Source: Coptis chinensis
Lineage: Eukaryota > Streptophyta > Magnoliopsida > Ranunculales > Ranunculaceae
Assembly: GCA_015680905.1 (NCBI GenBank)
Contig: CM027380.1
Span: 31,798,001 to 31,862,000 of the forward strand
DNA length: 64,000 nucleotides
Direction: 5' to 3'
The translations under genes and the position numbers were made by a program. This document shows positions 11,883 to 23,843 of the stretch, piece after piece; position 1 is the stretch's first letter; the number at the start of each line of letters is the position of its first letter. The notes beneath the pieces were generated by a model that saw only the letters and a list, made by a program, of their open reading frames with translations, had not been told where the DNA came from and searched no databases.

Positions 11883-12736
11883 ACCACCAGCAGCATCTCC
11901 ACGTCACCTGGCCATACTCGAGTCTAGAAATGAAACCAAAGATCACTGAACTAACACAAGAGCAAAGCATTCTTATTCAACAGGAAACTAAGTAAAGAAG
12001 AACACGTACCTAAGTTGATCAGTAAAGATAAGCGGGCAAGAAATTTGGAGCACAGCAGCTTGGAGATGAAGGAGAGCAAATACCCTTGAGCATCTACTAA
12101 CAGTTCTACTTATGCCCAAGTAATGTCCCTTCCTAAGGCACGTCATAATTGCATCGAGACGCCAAACATCAGGCCATTTGGTAGCCATCATTTCATATCT
12201 CCCGATCGCCCATATTCCTACACGTGCCATACACATACTGTAGCCCATGTTGCTCTAAAACTTAGAACACTTCATGCGTCCTAAAGATACGTACGACCTA
12301 CAATGCTAAAAACGAATAACAAGCATGACGCGTAAACAAGCTTACAGGTCATTTAGCCTATCTCACTCTTACCACAGGTCGTAACAACAGCCATGCATTT
12401 ACAAAGCGTAATCAGACATATCATATGCAAAGCACCAAGTAATTGAGCAAAATGAAGTGACATTCGTTCAATACAAGCAAAAGAGCGAACTGTCTGCCAA
12501 AGTTAAGCCCAGTTCGTAGACTAACTGAGCTGCTGAGTCTACTCAAGAAATCTAGCTCGCTTAACTACCGAGTATCACTTCCCGAACTCTCCAGAACAAT
12601 CCGGAGGTCCAGGTCGTCCAAGTACGATACAAACAAAAATTAATAGTTAAAGCGAATCTCCCAGGTTACCCCAGGAAACCAGCTCTATTGTTTTAGGCCA
12701 AAGGCCACACATAAACACAAACTTAAATCCCCATTT
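11883..12736 (-). other. E1 interior between the element A insertion and accessory gene copy 2
   Basis: Resumption of E1 after element A. An open frame (12248-11988, minus) has the segment MARVGIWAIGRYEMMATKWP and ends at a plausible splice donor (TTAG/GTACGTG); I do not recognise it, and it may be the upstream exon of accessory gene copy 1. The stretch 12250-12736 shows only E1-type non-coding sequence, with the words 'gaactg' and 'ccagttc' that also occur at 1-170. No other gene is seen. Confidence 0.4.
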
Positions 12737-15090
12737 CTAAACAACATTCTCAAAGCTTTTAGTGATAAGTGCATTCAGTACTTGAGAGGGACTAGGTTTG
12801 CCGGAGGTCGCCACAGCCACATCGGTAACGGTCACGTCCAAGTCGATCGGAACCTGCGAAGGATCAGCTAATGCACCAGTAGCGGAAGGAGGCACGACCT
12901 CAGGAACATTACTAGCATCTTCGAGTGTTTCGTTCCTACGATCACCCAAAGCCCCACATTCATGTTCTTCCTACAGCACATCATATTTTTTCTCCAGCTC
13001 CTCTACCTCAGTACGAATGGCCAAATAGGCCTCCTTTGCCTGCACTGTGGCAGTTTTGCATCTTTCAGCAAAGGTATTCGCTGCGGCTAACTTTCTCTTC
13101 AGGTCGTCCACTTTATGCCTCAGCTCGACCGACTCGTTGACAACTGACGTCTTCTCCAAAGTCAATGAAGTGAGTTGTGTCTTCAAAGTGTCCAATTCTT
13201 TCTTCTTAAACTGTTCCACTTCTCGAAGAGTCGAGAGCTCGTCGTTCAAGGACTTGACCTCAGTCTTTTCCATCTCAGTGAACAGCGCAGCAGTTTTCAA
13301 TTTTTGGTACCCAGCAATAAGCTGCATCAATAAGAACAGTACACCGCGTCAGTATCAAGCAATAACATGAGGCGGAACAAGGCAAACAAATCACAACACA
13401 GGAGGTACTTACCAAGCGCCATGCCTTATCCATTCCCCTTAAGTTCAACTTTAACTCTTTGGAATCCAAATCCTTCCTATCACCATCCAGCGTGATCCCC
13501 TCCAGCAAACAAGCAACTATAGGTGCGGATTTGTAGCTACAATCCGACCTCTTTACAAAGCGTGTTTTGCCAGACGTCTCATCTACATACAACAGGTTGC
13601 GCTCCAGCTTATCTTTCCCACCACCATAGTGGCCTTTGCCAGTTTCTTTAACAGCAGCCTTTCCCTTCATTTTATCAGAAGTATCTCCAGTGACCTTGGT
13701 CGGAGCGACCTCCATGGTCTCCTCACCCAGCACGTTGAAGTCGACCAGCGGCCTAGACCTCGAACTACGAGCCCCCCAGTTCACCTTTCACCGCCAGGTC
13801 CCGAGTTACCCCCAAACACGTTTCAACTACCCTCGCAACATTCGCAGACCAGGCCTCAGGTTCGTCGCCCTTCCTCTTCGGTAAGTGTGACTTCGCTCAG
13901 GAATATCAAAGCTGATATCATCCAGATCGTAGGGTGCACCCTCTAGACCCCTCTCAACCCCAGCACCTCCAAGGGGTCGCTTCGGACCAGCACGACTTTG
14001 GTTCTTATCTTCCCTTGTCACCAGGTCGCTCTTGCACTTTTCTATTACAGGTCCCCTAGATGCTTCACCAATCACCTCACCCAGAGCTCTCTTCTTTTGA
14101 ACCTTCCTCTTCTCCCTAATCACAGGCCCTCCCCGTTCCACAAAGAAATGTGCAACCTCAGGAAGCTTCACCTATTTCTGTGCTCAAGTTAGCCTTGTGA
14201 ACTTCTCAATCACCTTCCGATCAGTTCCCTTCTCTATAGCGAGCTCTGCATAGACAACAAAAAAGTAGTGTCAATACAAAGTCAACAGATGCAATATCGT
14301 ACCACTCAAATAGCATACTGGTACCCACCAGTAAGGTCACATATCCTATTTTCCACACCAAACCCTCTATCACAGAAGTTCCCAACTAATAGCAACGACC
14401 TTTTGTCCCAAGACTCGTTACTCACACCGTCCAGCACGCTTGACCTCTTAGTTCGTGTTTGCAAATTAAAGTTAAGAGCCTGAGATCGCTTTACTGAGAA
14501 GTGCTTAATAATGTCAGCAACCCCTATCCGGTACTCACCGTTGGCATTCAGCAGGTCAAACACCTTGAACAACCGCCACGTGTTACCCACAAACTGACAA
14601 GGCATTTTGCCACAAAAGTTCAAAAATGCATAGACCAGTTTAGAGAATGGTATCGTCATATGAGCCCTCAATTGCCCCTCACAAACTATAACCCCGTAGT
14701 TCGGTGGATTCTACCTATCACTAAAGACCTGTGCGTCATGTCCTGGCTCGTAGATCTCCAGACTGCTTACGGTTATCCCATAAGTCTTTCTCAGGTAGTG
14801 GAACGCCTCAAAGCGTGTTTGTATACAGTCCTAGGCGGCAGCCCACTGGACGATGATCTCTCATCGCGACGTGAAGTGCTAGTTACAGCAACCACAGATG
14901 CAGATTGGGCATCATCTTCCCCACCCTTAACCTCATCATCATCACCACCCTCACTCACACCAAAAACTGACTCCTTTTCTTCTTCCACATCATCCCAACC
15001 AAGAGAAACTTTGCCAATCTCATTAGATCGTGTATCGTCTGAGTCAGACATCTTTCTCTTGTCACTCACAACTCCAGCAACAAGCAACAA
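12737..15090 (-). pseudogene. E1 accessory gene copy 2 (Transposase_28-like, antisense to the element)
   Basis: Read leftwards. The start is an acidic Ser/Glu-rich leader (MSDSDDTRSN at about 15053), then a globular domain in 14830-14306 with YLRKTYGI, LRAHMTIPF and the GNTWRLFKV...FSVKRS pattern typical of the 'putative gypsy type transposon' domain. Then come a basic linker (14171-13827), a segment with RSDCSYKSA...CLLEGI (13784-13430) ending at donor CTTG/GTAAGT, and after acceptor TGATGCAG a coiled-coil exon (13324-12737). Breaks: a one-base shift near 14800, TAG before NPPNYG, TAG after KKYDVL in the last exon. The gene is transcribed away from the element's PPT. Role unknown. Confidence 0.72.
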
Positions 15091-15580
15091 AACGAACGAC
15101 CTAACAACTCAACAACAAAAAGCAAGAATGAAGCAGAGAGTGGAAGATTAACAATGGCAGAAAACTAACCTGAAGACTCTTGATGTAGTGAATTTTTCTG
15201 AAAAAGAGAAGCAAGAAATGGCGATTCAGATAGCCAGCGTTGTTTTGTATAACTGCCCCTCCAGTTCTGTATAACTGCCCCTCCAGTTCCCAAAGCGTTA
15301 TGATTACACCCTAACCCTAGCCGCACACGACTTCCAATAAGCTATCCTATCTTTTCAAATCCCAAAGAAATGGGGAGGCACGTTTTCTCCGCAACTGCTC
15401 AGATTTGATCATGTGCCATACACGTGTGAGCTATTACCGCATACCAGTTCACCAGATAGTACGAATCGATCTCTATAGTTCCTTGGGTATTTCCATTTAC
15501 ATCAGTTCGTCTCTTCATGCATGCTCAACACGCGCTACTGCGTTCTCTCAGCAGATCGCTTCAATGAATTGCACGACCTA

Positions 15581-15592
15581 CTGAGAGGGGGA
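15581..15592 (+). promoter_or_regulatory. Polypurine tract of E1
   Basis: CTGAGAGGGGGA is immediately followed by TGTGTGAGG, the start of an LTR-like sequence. A purine tract directly before TG is the expected plus-strand primer site of an LTR retrotransposon. Confidence 0.6.
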
Positions 15593-16301
15593 TGTGTGAG
15601 GGAGTGACATTCTCATTCAGGAATATCAAGCACGTGATCAGCATGGTGGAAACACCACACCGACCTCTGACTTACTTCTCTAACCTACGTCACTAGCTCG
15701 CGTCCACGAGCTACGAGATCGCTCTAGAATATATTGTATCACTACGCAGATCGTTCTATATCATGACTCAGCCTATCTTCTAGAAGCAATCATGACCAAA
15801 ACTGCACTTACACAAACCACTGTTACAAGCTACTAACCACTGTCGCAAGCTACTAACCACTGCTACTAATCCCCATAATTACAGCATGCCTACCAACATA
15901 GTTCTCACATGCCTTTTCAATCTCTACTCTACATTTGCGTTGATCTTTACACGTGTTGGGTTAAGATTCACTTTCACCATCTATAAATACCTCCCATATG
16001 AACTACGCCAGACCTGATTCTTCTCTCCCCCCAGAATCGAGAGAAAGATACGTAGGCAATTCGCTCATAGAACGAACTCAGTCTGTCCAATAATCAATCC
16101 CTTTTCCCCACCTGATCTTGTATGTGAAGGAATACTAAAACGCCCCTTTATAATAACTTCAAAAGAAGGAATTATGCTGTTCTAGTGTTTCCGTGTCACG
16201 CAAGGGGCAGAGAATGATTTTCTGTTGTAGACTTGTAGCTTTAAACTAAATCCCCGGATTCGAAGTACTGATCTACAGACTACAATTATCCATTTTCACA
16301 A
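15593..16301 (+). repeat. 3' LTR of E1 (right end tentative)
   Basis: LTR-like sequence after the PPT, with a TATA box (TCTATAAATAC near 15981) and downstream GATACGTAGGCA, a word also present in the LTR of element D (GATACATAGGCA). The end is placed at TTTTCACA (16301) only because it pairs with TGTG at the start; there is no partner LTR in the window to confirm it. Confidence 0.45.
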
Positions 16302-16661
16302 TTTGACCTTGGAATTGATTATAAACTTCGTGTGTCGATCATTAAACTGCAAGTCATCCTAAATACCCAAATATTGTTTTTGCAGTTCTATAATCTAGCT
16401 AATTCATTTCTAATAGAATCTTATATATATGCATCCAATGAAACATTTCTCCGGGCATGCTTCCTATTTTATGCCCAAATTCATATGAACAACTTGATTA
16501 AAAAAAATGAATGGTGAAGTTAAACAACTTTGATATGTTTTGTTTTAATGGAAGAGGCTCATGATCTTGCAAAATGGGCGATTAGCTCATCTGATATGGG
16601 TACTATTTCAAAATGTTATTTGGACTCTAACTCTTTAAGTGTATTCCTATATTATTATAAT
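16302..16661. other. Spacer without recognised genes
   Basis: AT-rich spacer between the presumed E1 LTR end and the MITE. Nothing coding or RNA-like recognised. Confidence 0.5.
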
Positions 16662-17059
16662 GGGAATGGTTCTAGGGACATATCTTATAAAAACACGTAA
16701 ACGAACTCAAATTCGTTAGGACATTTATAATATTTAGATTAGGCTATTTTTTTTTTGTAGATATATTCTCTTAACTATTCTAAACTTTGTCACAAATAAT
16801 CAAAAATTTCAAAATTTGCCAAATTTACTCAACAAATTACAAAATTTGGCTAATTATGGACCGTTCATTTTTACTATTTATTATATTATATTTGGCAAGT
16901 TTAAAAATTTATAATTTTTTTGATTATTTATGACAATATTTAGAATAGTTAGGAGATCACATCTATAAAAAAAATTAGCCTAATCTAAAACTTATAAATG
17001 CCCTAACAAATAAGAGTTTGTTTACGTATTTTTATAAGATATGTCCCTAGACCCCTCTC
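16662..17059. mobile_element. Mutator-like MITE, 398 bp, with 9-bp TSD
   Basis: The left end GGGAATGGTTCTAGGGACAT and the reverse complement of the right end (GAGAGGGGTCTAGGGACAT) are terminal inverted repeats. The similarity continues inward for roughly 140 bp (CTTATAAAAA.ACGTAAAC, TTAGATTAGGCTA, TAACTATTCTAAA). The flanks TATTATAAT at 16653-16661 and 17060-17068 are identical and 9 bp long, the length typical of Mutator-like elements. No coding capacity; the whole unit could fold as a long hairpin. A hAT element with an 8-bp TSD is the alternative, but the long TIR favours Mutator. Confidence 0.85.
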
Positions 17060-18036
17060 TATTATAATATATACATGTCAAGTATTTTAGTGAGAAAAAA
17101 AGAAAAAGAAAAAGAAAAGCAACTTTGATATGTTGAAATACAAGATTATACAACCACAGAAGCTGCAAATTTGTGTTTATCTATGCGATATCGGTACTTG
17201 CCTTAGACGGCAAGAACACAATGATATCATCCACTAGCAATGAAAATGAGGATTGTTTCTAGAGACCAAAAGAAGAAAAACCTAAATCAAGCTCTTATGC
17301 AGACACTAGTACTATACATCCTTATATAGATACATACTAACATATATCGTTGGCAAGAGAACGCTACAAATACTAGGAAAAAAAATGGATTTCTCATTTC
17401 AATGGAAGGAGATTTTTTTTTTTAATAAGAAACTTCTATTTGTAATTTGCATGGGTGCTTTGGCCCAGGGAATATACACAGATGCACTAGTCTAGTTTCT
17501 ACTTTCTAGTATACTTGATAATTTATCTTGCGAAATAGTAGGGAGTCTTCAAGTATCCACCGATTATGAAGGCTAGAACTTCAAGTATGGTAGATGTAAG
17601 GAACCTCCTACTCTAAGTCGATCACATTGACTCCACCAACTCATAACGACCCCATACATACGGATACTCGTCACACTCGAAGCTGACTCAACTTCGTACA
17701 CTTGTCAAGCTCAATGACTCGTACACTCATCAAGCTGAACACTCGCCCATGCTTAGTGACTCGCACATTCATCAAAGTATCAATGATTCATTCGACATTA
17801 GATCAGCATCAATGACTTGTCACTCGACTTCATCTCGTGACATCATTACCTACTACTCTCATTGCAATCATTAGCATTAGGCCCCCATCCACCGTAATAC
17901 CCAAATCATTACGTCACATGTCAACTCAAACAACTTAACACCTAGTGTTACTACAAACGTGCTCGTCGTAACCACACATCTGTCCATACCACCACACGTG
18001 TCCTACCATATGTACACCCCCAATGTCTATAAAAAC
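17060..18036. other. Spacer without a gene; possible LTR-like U3 at its right end
   Basis: No gene seen. It contains an AG-rich run near 17095-17120 and a T run near 17415. From about 17580 the base composition becomes C-rich, ending in TCTATAAAA (18026-18034) immediately before the E2 LTR. This looks like the promoter half of another LTR into which E2 inserted, but no partner sequence is present. Confidence 0.35.
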
Positions 18037-18419
18037 TGTAGTGATCAAGAAAACTATCTGATTATCAATGAACTGATGAAGATTTAGAATTGAAATGATA
18101 AAAGAATAAACTTTGGTTATTGATCAACAATGGCGGTTACAACATTTTTTCTATCTCTCTCTATTTCGCTCTGGGTTTACAGTTTTTTTAGAATGAATCC
18201 AATCTCCTCTATCTTCCTCCATCTAGTCTTTATATAGTGGTTCAGGTGTAGTCTTGCCCAATCATTTCCTGCCATGTGTCCCTTCTCTTCTTCCTCCTTT
18301 TCCCGCTTTTAACCTACAACATATGGACTTAAGCTCGAGATATCGACATTTATGTCTATATTTCGCGTTTAATTATGATATCTGGCTGGAATATCGGGTT
18401 GACGATATTTGCCCAGACA
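18037..18419 (-). repeat. 3' LTR of E2
   Basis: On the minus strand it starts TGTCTGGGC right after the PPT, has TATATAAAG (plus coordinates 18229-18237), and ends ...GATCACTACA. At 383 bp it is much shorter than the LTRs of families A, B and D. Start and end obey TG...CA. No partner LTR in the window. Confidence 0.62.
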
Positions 18420-18432
18420 TTGCCCCCTCTCG
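18420..18432 (-). promoter_or_regulatory. Polypurine tract of E2
   Basis: On the minus strand CGAGAGGGGGCAA directly precedes TGTCTGGGC. The G-run PPT closely resembles that of E1 (GAGAGGGGGA). Confidence 0.68.
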
Positions 18433-18928
18433 AAACTTTCAAATTTCAATATAAAAATTTGAATGCTTCGAGAAACAACTGAGCAAAATAAAAAAAATTA
18501 CATTTAAAAATTCAAATTCAACTTTCAAATTTCAAATTATCAAGCGGTTACTGTTAGAAACAAAAAATCATTTCGAAATACCGACTATAAAACACGCTTT
18601 CACTTTCTCTCTCTTCACTTAATCGCATAAAAAGCTTGAAACACTCAAACCCCACCACCATTAACAACCTCTGAAAAGCTTCATCTTGGATTTATTCGTT
18701 GTCTTCTTCACCAGATTTACCTGCAATCTTGTCAGGTTAGTTAAAATAAACATCAATATACTTTTTGATACCATAAACCCTTCTCTTTTCATCTATTTAC
18801 TTTTAAAAACGCATCTGTTCCCCTTCTTAAATTAAAATAGTTAAGGTTAGGGTTAGGTTTTGAACTTAAATATTTTATTTGTACAATCACCTATACTAAC
18901 TAGATTTTGAATTATAATTTTTGACAGT

Positions 18929-19582
18929 ATGGCTAGGAGAAAAACTTGTGTTAACATTAGGCGCACCCTATCAAAATGATCCTGGTTTCAATGTCAAGAA
19001 CGTATGCTTTTGAGACACACATCCTTACCTCGAAACTCAACATTGTCACCACGAAACCTTGACATGTGTATCACAAATAATATATTATACAATTATACAG
19101 AGTATATCGATAGTAGTATAGATGAGGGATATAATTCTAATAAAAAATTTATTGTTTCTAGTGATACCGTCATGTCGAATGAAAATATCGAGTCTACAAC
19201 TCGGCAAATGCTTCTTTTCCAAATTTCAACATCACAAAGAATCAGAATCGATGAACCAGATTGGTTTCAACGATTTGGTTGATGACTTAGCTTGCCATCC
19301 TTTCGAGACTGTGACCTCAGAGTCAGAACGCGAAATTATGGAAGATAACAACATATGTAGTGGTGGTTTGAATCCTCACTTTCCAAAAAGACCCAACTTA
19401 GACATAGTTAGAGCTGCATACCAAATACCAGACATTGTCATTCTTCGACATTGTGCTGGATGTAGGAAAGGGACTAGATGCCAAAGTGGCGATTCCCAAA
19501 CAATCATCATTACTGTTGGGCAACTGGCTGCTGGTTTACGGCCCCCTTAACTGACCTCGATCGAGAGGTACTTAACTACCTG
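18929..19582 (+). pseudogene. E2 accessory gene, N-terminal part (Transposase_28-like)
   Basis: After a leader with a probable 5' UTR intron (donor CAG/GTTAG near 18735, acceptor TTGACAG at 18928) an ATG opens MARRKTCVNIRR, followed quickly by a stop. Further frames (19004-19282 and 19122-19550) carry an acidic region, then YQIPDIVILRH and GQLAAGLRPP. That segment is the usual start of the globular 'putative gypsy type transposon' domain. A base missing from the C run near 19548 shifts the frame before TDLDREVLNYL, at which point CACTA1 inserts. At least two frameshifts and one stop. The gene is antisense to E2 and starts about 500 bp from its PPT. Confidence 0.6.
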
Positions 19583-19704
19583 CACTACAAGAATACTGAG
19601 CATTTGCCACGACCATAGACCATGGCTAAAGACTTTTTGCCACTGTTATAAGCTGTCGGAAAACCGTTGCCAATGCGCCTGTGGCTAACCTTTTGCCACG
19701 ACCC

Positions 19705-20143
19705 ATAGTTCACCTAGGTCAGGTATTGTCTTTGGTGAGTTCTCATTTGAAATGGGTAAGTCAAAATCTCTAATATAGCTTCTCACAGAAAATCATGTGA
19801 TATAGCAAAGATCAAATTAAAAATAATCCTTGCCAAAGTCTGCATTGTAATGTTGTTGACTCCAACTTCTTTGCTTCATTTACATTTCAAACAACCTGGG
19901 AGAGTAAATCTAAATGAGATAAAATAAAAGCCCTAATCATCAAATTGTAAAAGCCATCCTTATTTATAATTAAACCGGCCAAGGTGTTCTATGTGCAGGA
20001 TTCAAACCAAGGTCTGTTACAATACCAAACTAGCTGGTATTGTTCAAAGGTTCATACTCTTCATCTTATAGTTCACCTAGGTCAGGTATTGTCTTTTGTG
20101 AGTTCTCATTTGAATTGGGTAAGTCAAAATCTCTAATATAGCT
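19705..20143 (+). repeat. Direct repeat pair inside CACTA1
   Basis: Two 76-bp copies, 19705-19780 and 20068-20143, begin ATAGTTCACCTAGGTCAGG and end CTAATATAGCT, with only a few mismatches. The spacing is 363 bp. Probably a subterminal duplication of the element. Confidence 0.85.
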
Positions 20144-20954
20144 ACTCTCATATGCACACTTACTTTTTCCCATAAAAGCTTATAGTAGAAAGTTAACTTT
20201 AATTTATTTCAATTGTAAGTATAAAAAACACCAAAATTAAAAATGGGCACTAACATTAGAATAACCTAAAAATGAATTAAGAAACCTAAACCACACCTTT
20301 TCAGTGGGACTAACTTCAGTAGTAACTCTAGCAACATGGAAATGCAACAAATGTATCAACAATAAAGGAAAGGAGTGGCAAACTAAAAATAGAACATAAC
20401 TATATAATGAATTATGAAGTAGCAACAACTTACATCTTTCAGTATAAGACCATACATCCTTCTTGAATCCTCTATTTCTAAGAAAAGTGAGTATAGAGAG
20501 TATTAAAATAGTCACTATCTTGAAGTTCCATCAAAAGAAGACATCGGAATATTTAATCGCATACATGAGGTATGGACGTATTGCTAGCCATTAACACATG
20601 TTTTCTAAATAAATAGCTAGCTAGCTTACATCAAATCCTAATGAAAACTATGTTCAAAGTTTATATGAAAGTTCTATATGCTTACTTGAAGCAAGCTTCA
20701 CTCCTTTAGAAACAGCTAGATTGGTGTTTGACTTCGATATAAAGCTAAAGTCAATCCACTCTCTATGAATCATACAAGTATTTTCACTGCTAGCATCACT
20801 ACATATATGGATTAAGCTCCCAGCCATCCTGATTTCATACTTTGAAAAGAAATAGAAAACATAAAGGAGGCACAAAAGATAATTCAATATCATAGTTCAA
20901 GGCAAAAAAAGGTGTTCTTATTGTCGAGATCTTTCCCTAAATCATTCTTCGATT

Positions 20955-21075
20955 AGTTCACCTTCTTTTGGCAGCTTTGTCCTAGTGGTTTGAGTTCTTT
21001 GTTCACTGTGTCGATCTTCTTACACACAATTGAAACTTCCTTCCTCATCGGTCTACAAGGGCTTCTAGCTCTTAA
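20955..21075 (-). pseudogene. Fragment of a RAB6-interacting golgin-type gene (DUF662), captured by CACTA1
   Basis: The minus strand encodes MRKEVSIVCKKIDTVNKELK followed by PLGQSCQKK, preceded in a shifted frame by ELEALVD. This matches the conserved core of plant DUF662 / RAB6-interacting golgin proteins as I know the family (small coiled-coil proteins of the Golgi). One base is missing between the two parts, and the open frame ends after about 40 residues. No other exon of the gene was identified in CACTA1. The call rests on motif memory, not on a search. Confidence 0.5.
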
Positions 21076-23842
21076 AATCGTTGTAATTTCATTTAAGTGA
21101 AGTAAGATTAAATTTTTCTTTAGGCATTAGATACTAACAAAAATGTTGAAAACTAATAACAAAAATCATGCCTCCTGCACATCAATTAGTCGACAGGTCT
21201 GAGACAGGTACCTTAATATCTTTGAACAACAAGTAGAAGTATCATAAGGAATTAATGACCTGAACTTCATGAAGCAAAATATTTTAGGTTCAACCATGTT
21301 CCCATCCAAATATGTTTCATTTTAGTGCATAGGCTACCTTGTGCATTTAGTATAACTGTATAAGACATTAAAAATGTTCAGATCCAATACTTGGCAAGAG
21401 GCGAATTTGGAAAACACAGGCCAGAAAACTAATACAAGGAATTAGAAAAGTTTGCGGAAAACAAATACTATAAAGATATTAGTATGAATACTGAAAAACA
21501 TATCATACCACGTGTGAAGAAAAACAGAATAATGATGCATCTTGAACAGAATAATTACATTGCATACTCATTATGTATCACGATAATCCAGATAATGATC
21601 TTCTTGTTACCATTAATTAAGAAAGACTAACTACTACACCTTGAATTGTTGAAATTCGGATTCCCTTTTCCGAAAAGTTTTTGGAAGCATGACGAAGGTA
21701 CCGATATGCATACCTCAAATGTACAAAGAATTGGAATGTAGTTTAATGTTTAGTGATGAGGGCATATTGGATTATGTCTAATTAGGATCTAAATCCTATC
21801 ATATTCTAATACTAGAAGATGCCCCATCCCTTAAAGGCACTATAAGGGATTATGTACTAGCATTAGGTGTTTGCACACCACATAGCCTTATACCCATGCC
21901 ACTATATCTACTATCCTTTATATACTCGCTGGGCATCCAATATACGGTGCTCGCACACCAAGCAAACCAACTATTTACTACTAAACACAAGCACAAACAG
22001 ATTGAGTATTTGAGTTTACCACAATATTATATTGCAACTTAACAAAATTATACCGAATTAGCAATAAACCAAGCGAACCATGTAAAACTGTTATGCGTCT
22101 AAAATAACTAATAACCAATACACACCTAGCGCAACTAACCATCAATTTACAGCGACGAGAGTCTAAAATAAACATTTTTCATTCTAAAATGAGTTAGCTC
22201 TAGTTTGAAATAAAAATGCCACAATAACCTAATAACATAGAAAATTATCAAATTTCCCATGGTTAATTTATATATTAAAACAAGCTCCTCCTTAGCATAA
22301 ATTATAGATTGAAATGACTTCAATTTTTGTAAAACTTTGTATCAGTAGAAAAAATCTGTCAATTGAAACATACAATTTAGATAACCTTAATCATATAATT
22401 GAGTTCTTCAAACCCTAAAGGTGACCAAACCCTAAGCTTAATCATTCGACATTGTTGCCATAATACCATGGCTGGAAGCAAAATAATACTATGAATAGTA
22501 TAGGCCCATATGCGTGGACTGAATATAAAATGCTTTCGAATGGAGTAGAAACTAGAGAGTAAGTCTAGCAGCACATGCTGCAGAACTGGGCAAATGAATA
22601 GCAGACTATATAGGCCCATCAATTGGATAAGCCTATACAAAAAGATGGAACCTACAACTCTAGTGCTCCTCTAAAAAATCAGTGAAAAAAAATAATAATA
22701 ATGACGGAGTTTGTCCACAAACTTTTAAATAATCATCTAGACAAGAAATTTCATCACACCACTATATACGTCATTCTTAAGAATCGTCCCAATTGAGCGT
22801 AAGGGTCGCAAGTTGAAAGTTAGTTACCAGTGGCATCCTTACATACATTCTTCACATAGCAACATAACAATCCCAACTCCAATTTTTCTCTTACATACGC
22901 AAAAAAGCAATGCACAATTTTTTTCTTCAAAAGATGGCAAACTTAAAACTTGTAATTTCAACCAAATAAGCATATCTATCTAACACTTGAATAAAACAAA
23001 CTAATTCCTCAAGTCAAACAACTACCAACAACATCAAAATCAAACCTTTGACCAAAAAATTAACTGTCAAACCCTAATCACAACAACCAAAAGAGATCCA
23101 TAACCCCCACAATACCCAACATCTCAAAACCTTAAATTTGATACTTTATCAACACAATCACATACAACATATTAAGCTTACTAATACTAATACTAATTGT
23201 TGTAAGAAGAAACCAATTAAAATTAGAAAAACCTAAATTAGAATCTCACATCAAAATAAGATAAAAAAAAAAGATATGAGAATGAAACTGGACCTGGTCC
23301 TCGTTGGTAAATGGGAGAGAGGCAATGAGGGGGCAGAAATAAATGCTTGTTCTCGATCTTCAGTTCTTAACCCTTGGGGTAAGAGAAGAGAGGGCAAGAG
23401 AACACTGCACTGAATCAGGATCTTCAGTTCTTATTTCTATGGTTATGGTTTCACTTGAAGTTATTGACTTTGAAGAGAAACCATAGTTGAGTTGTGAAGA
23501 TAATTCGCCTGAAGTTGAGATTAAGGATTTTGGGTTGGTTTTTTAGCAGTTTATAGGAGAGAAGACATTTGGTTATATTCGATTTTTGGTAATTGTTTTG
23601 CGGCTCCTTTTATTTTCACAAAGGTTTTATGAGATCTTAACCGGACATCTAATCCAACGGTTGGCAAAACAATGGACACAACCGTGGGCAATATGGGAGG
23701 TAAAAGCCGAACTACATAAACAATACCCCACGGCCCACTAAAAACTTAGCCACGGCTATTGCTCGTGGGACCCTAGCAATAGCTAATGACTGTGGCCAAA
23801 GCTAGGTTGTACTTGTGGCCAAAGCTCAATTTTCTTATAGTG
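21076..23842. other. CACTA1 right interior, no gene recognised
   Basis: About 2.7 kb of AT-rich sequence. A minus-strand open frame at 22640-22377 has hydrophobic content but no family I recognise. The last 200 bp (23640-23842) are subterminal repeats of the element. Possible UTR- or intron-like sequence of captured genes is not excluded. Confidence 0.4.
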
Positions 23843-23843
23843 C

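Larger units (their letters stand above)
1..16301 (+). mobile_element. E1: 3' part of a Tat-like Ty3/gypsy retrotransposon, cut by the window start
   Basis: The stretch is read as the 3' portion of a plus-strand LTR retrotransposon. It carries two related accessory genes on the opposite strand (about 206-12250 and 12737-15090), then a purine tract at 15581-15592 and an LTR-like sequence with a TATA box starting TGTGTGAGG at 15593. Gag, protease, RT and integrase would lie left of the window and are not seen. Family-A insertions at 1059-2664 and 2796-11882 interrupt it. The right end near 16301 is tentative: it rests only on a TG...CA pairing, and no TSD was found. The Tat assignment comes from the Transposase_28-like accessory protein and the position of the PPT; it is inference, not homology to a pol gene. 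Confidence 0.55.
19583..23842. mobile_element. CACTA1: non-autonomous CACTA (EnSpm) element, 4.26 kb
   Basis: The left end CACTACAAGAATACTGAGC and the right end (reverse complement CACTATAAGAAAATTGAGC) are CACTA-type inverted repeats. Both ends carry subterminal copies of GCCAC/GTGGC words, for example TGGCCAAAGCTA on the right. The flanks are CTG and CTA, a 3-bp duplication with one mismatch. It splits the E2 accessory gene exactly in its conserved domain. No transposase motif was recognised. It contains a host-gene fragment at 20955-21075 and a 76-bp direct repeat (19705-19780 and 20068-20143). Confidence 0.83.

Noticed and set aside
14501-15151. 216-codon plus-strand open frame
   Set aside because: It is the antisense shadow of accessory gene copy 2, whose minus-strand motifs match a known family.
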